Source of the DNA: Anaerolineae bacterium
Lineage (GTDB): Bacteria > Chloroflexota > Anaerolineae > UBA1429
Assembly (NCBI GenBank): GCA_016928125.1
Contig: JAFGLK010000327.1
Location: 1 to 7,327, forward strand
DNA length: 7,327 nt
Direction: 5' to 3'
Both the position numbers and the translations under genes were made by a program. Shown in pieces: positions 6,057 through 7,327 of the stretch. Positions within the stretch are counted from its first letter, which is position 1. Each line of letters opens with the position of its first letter. The notes under the pieces are model-generated. The model searched no databases. It was not told where the DNA came from and saw only the letters and a program-made list of their open reading frames with translations.

Positions 6057-6797
6057 ATGCGGAAAAGAGAATGGGGCCTGGTCGTGGCCCTTAGCCTGGT
6101 CACCATATTCTCCTTGTCCTTTGCTCCGCCCACAGTCAGGCAAGATGTGTCTGCTTCGACGGAAGGCGTTGTGGAGAGTCTAGCTGTGGGCATAACGCCG
6201 TCGCCGAGCAGCGCCCTCACGCAACCAGCGACGCCCAGAGTGAGGGTCAGCCCGGCGCGCACCGCCGCCTTGACACGTCCTCCCACAGCCACGCCAATGG
6301 CCACGCGCTCGCCTGCAGTAACGTCTTCTCCTACAGCCACTGCCTTTCCCTTTGACACGCGCCCCGATCTTGATCGATACATCTATATCGACCAAGACAC
6401 GCAGCACCTCTATGTGTTCGAACATGGGCACCTGGTGCGCGATATCCCGGCAAGCTGCGGCCTGCCCGATCCTGACAAATACACTGAGGCCTGGAGTGGA
6501 CAGGTGGGCCAGTACTGGGGGACTTTTTTCGCCTTTGATGTGTTCGCCGATGACGCCTGGTATCTGTTCAAGTCGGCTGGCTCGATCCTGATCCACAGCT
6601 TGCCCTATACCATGCAGAATGGCTACAAAGCCTACCAGGACCGCGATGCCCTGGGTGTGCGCCCGTCGTCGCATGGCTGCATACGCATCGCCCCTGAGGA
6701 TGCCGCCTGGCTGACGCAGTGGAACCCCGAGGGCGTCTACGCCACGGTCACCGATCCCTATCTCGAGAAATGGCGAGCCTATCTCTCCTCCAAGTGA
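6057..6797 (+). CDS. L,D-transpeptidase (YkuD domain) with N-terminal anchor and Pro/Thr linker
   Basis: This is a 246-residue envelope enzyme predicted to form 3-3 peptidoglycan cross-links or attach partners to peptidoglycan stem peptides. Residues 7-23 form a hydrophobic signal peptide or anchor after MRKRE. Residues about 47-98 are a low-complexity P/T/S/A linker (RPPTATPMATRSPAVTSSPT). The YkuD catalytic domain runs from about 107 to 234, starting RYIYIDQDTQHLYVFEHGHL. The catalytic motif is clear: IHSLPYT (179-185, with H180), then a 25-residue step to SSHGCIRI (204-211), with nucleophile C208 and H206. The asparagine often seen after HGC-h is arginine here, a common variant. No LysM or peptidoglycan-binding module is present. 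It lies between the two halves of the nuclease on the same strand, and its last 28 bases overlap the second half. Its link to the nuclease may be purely positional. Confidence 0.92.
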   Translation: MRKREWGLVVALSLVTIFSLSFAPPTVRQDVSASTEGVVESLAVGITPSPSSALTQPATPRVRVSPARTAALTRPPTATPMATRSPAVTSSPTATAFPFDTRPDLDRYIYIDQDTQHLYVFEHGHLVRDIPASCGLPDPDKYTEAWSGQVGQYWGTFFAFDVFADDAWYLFKSAGSILIHSLPYTMQNGYKAYQDRDALGVRPSSHGCIRIAPEDAAWLTQWNPEGVYATVTDPYLEKWRAYLSSK

Positions 6798-7321
6798 TCC
6801 TGGGTCTGGCGCTGGGGCTGCTGCTCCTTGGCGCCTACGCCTTGTGGAAGAGCGCCCGGAAGGGGCGTTCGGTCACAGGTTTGCCTGCGGGGCGCGTGAT
6901 CTATGCGGACACGGCCGACTGGCAGCGCTCGGAGAGCCTCTTCTCCGCTGAGCTGGGACTGGCTGGCAAACCGGATTACATCGTGCGCCAGGGCCGGCGC
7001 CTTGTGCCCGTCGAGGTGAAACCGGGGCGGCGCCTGGCGAACGATGCGGCGCAGCCCTACGATTCGGACGTGATGCAGTTGGCGGCCTACGTTGCGCTGG
7101 TTGAGGATGCCTTCAACGAACATCCGCCTTACGGCCTGTTGCGCTATCGTGATGTGACCTTCCAGATTCCCCACAAGCACGCACTTCGTCGCGCGCTTTT
7201 CCGTGTGCTCGACGATATGCGGCGCGATCTGAACAGGCGGAATGTGTCTCGAAGCCACCAGGATGCCCATCGCTGCCGCTTCTGCGGGCATCGGACTCAC
7301 TGCGGACAGAGCCTCGAGTAG
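6770..7321 (+). CDS. C-terminal half of a split, membrane-anchored Cas4/Dna2-like nuclease
   Basis: This 183-residue protein carries the catalytic core of a RecB-like PD-(D/E)XK nuclease of the Cas4/Dna2 type. It starts with a membrane helix (about 5-26) followed by basic residues (WKSARKGR), so the core faces the cytoplasm. GRVIYADT (41-48) opens the fold. GKPDYI (66-71) supplies D69, VEVKPGR (81-87) supplies E82 and K84, and QLAAYVALVED (103-113) is the Q-x3-Y motif with Q103 and Y107. The C-terminus has CRFCGHRTHC (C169, C172, C178), matching the three C-terminal Fe-S cysteines of Cas4. The N-terminal cysteine and motif I histidine expected before residue 40 are missing and occur in the 5652-5933 protein. 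The start at 6770 gives a full helix and a 28-base overlap with the transpeptidase. GTG 6794 would give a 4-base GTGA overlap and is a real alternative. No CRISPR array or cas1/cas2 is near, so a CRISPR adaptation role is not supported. Confidence 0.82.
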   Translation: MASLSLLQVILGLALGLLLLGAYALWKSARKGRSVTGLPAGRVIYADTADWQRSESLFSAELGLAGKPDYIVRQGRRLVPVEVKPGRRLANDAAQPYDSDVMQLAAYVALVEDAFNEHPPYGLLRYRDVTFQIPHKHALRRALFRVLDDMRRDLNRRNVSRSHQDAHRCRFCGHRTHCGQSLE

Positions 7322-7327
7322 AACGGA

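Noticed and set aside
6180..6674. Minus-strand open frame of 164 codons
   Set aside because: It is antisense to the L,D-transpeptidase linker and catalytic domain, has no recognisable domain, and is explained by GC-rich codon structure.
5934..6769. Possibility that the two nuclease halves are one gene broken by a frameshift, intein or intron
   Set aside because: The halves are about 840 bases apart with a complete, well-formed L,D-transpeptidase gene between them. There are no intein splice motifs or visible intron features, and each half ends or begins with its own clean membrane helix.
5652..7321. CRISPR adaptation locus because of the Cas4-like motifs
   Set aside because: No direct-repeat/spacer array and no cas1, cas2 or other cas gene is visible in the window. 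Cas4-like nucleases also occur outside CRISPR systems.

Overview
The window reads as a GC-rich bacterial chromosome segment, most likely from a Chloroflexota bacterium (Anaerolineae-like). The main clue is the proline/threonine-rich linkers (TPTATPT, PPTATPM and similar) in three exported or surface proteins, a style common in that phylum. A bacterial translin next to a DUF3467 protein fits the same group. Nothing here identifies a species. There are no RNA genes, insertion sequences or CRISPR arrays, and coding density is high.

Layout. Positions 1-881, minus strand: the first 293 codons of an M20-family (AbgB-like) amidohydrolase that runs off the left edge. Positions 882-1059 are a divergent promoter region. 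Positions 1060-3159, plus strand: a large lipoprotein with PEGA, Ig-like and DUF5107 (mutarotase-like) domains, apparently translated from a leaderless mRNA. A terminator-like hairpin lies inside its last codons. Positions 3210-4565: a zinc-ribbon/single-TM/TPR protein with a carboxypeptidase-regulatory-like domain at its C-terminus. Positions 4657-4977: a DUF3467 protein. Positions 4994-5674: a translin-family protein.

Positions 5652-7321 are the most unusual part. A Cas4/Dna2-type PD-(D/E)XK nuclease is present as two separate polypeptides, one on each side of an L,D-transpeptidase gene. The first half (5652-5933) has the N-terminal Fe-S cysteine and the motif I histidine, and ends in a membrane helix. 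The second half (6770-7321) begins with a membrane helix and carries the GxPD, ExK and QxxxY motifs and the three C-terminal cysteines. Together they supply a full set of catalytic and Fe-S ligands on the cytoplasmic side of the membrane. The split falls exactly in what would be the outer loop of a two-helix hairpin.

How the genes may work together (inference): DUF3467, translin and the first nuclease half form a compact run with short gaps and a 23-base overlap, so they were probably co-expressed at some stage. Translin binds nucleic acid and the TRAX/archaeal branch can cleave RNA. A membrane-held nucleic-acid-processing module of translin plus a two-part Cas4-like nuclease is therefore a reasonable hypothesis. 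The L,D-transpeptidase has its own candidate promoter and a very strong ribosome binding site, and overlaps the second half by 28 bases, so it may drive that half's expression.
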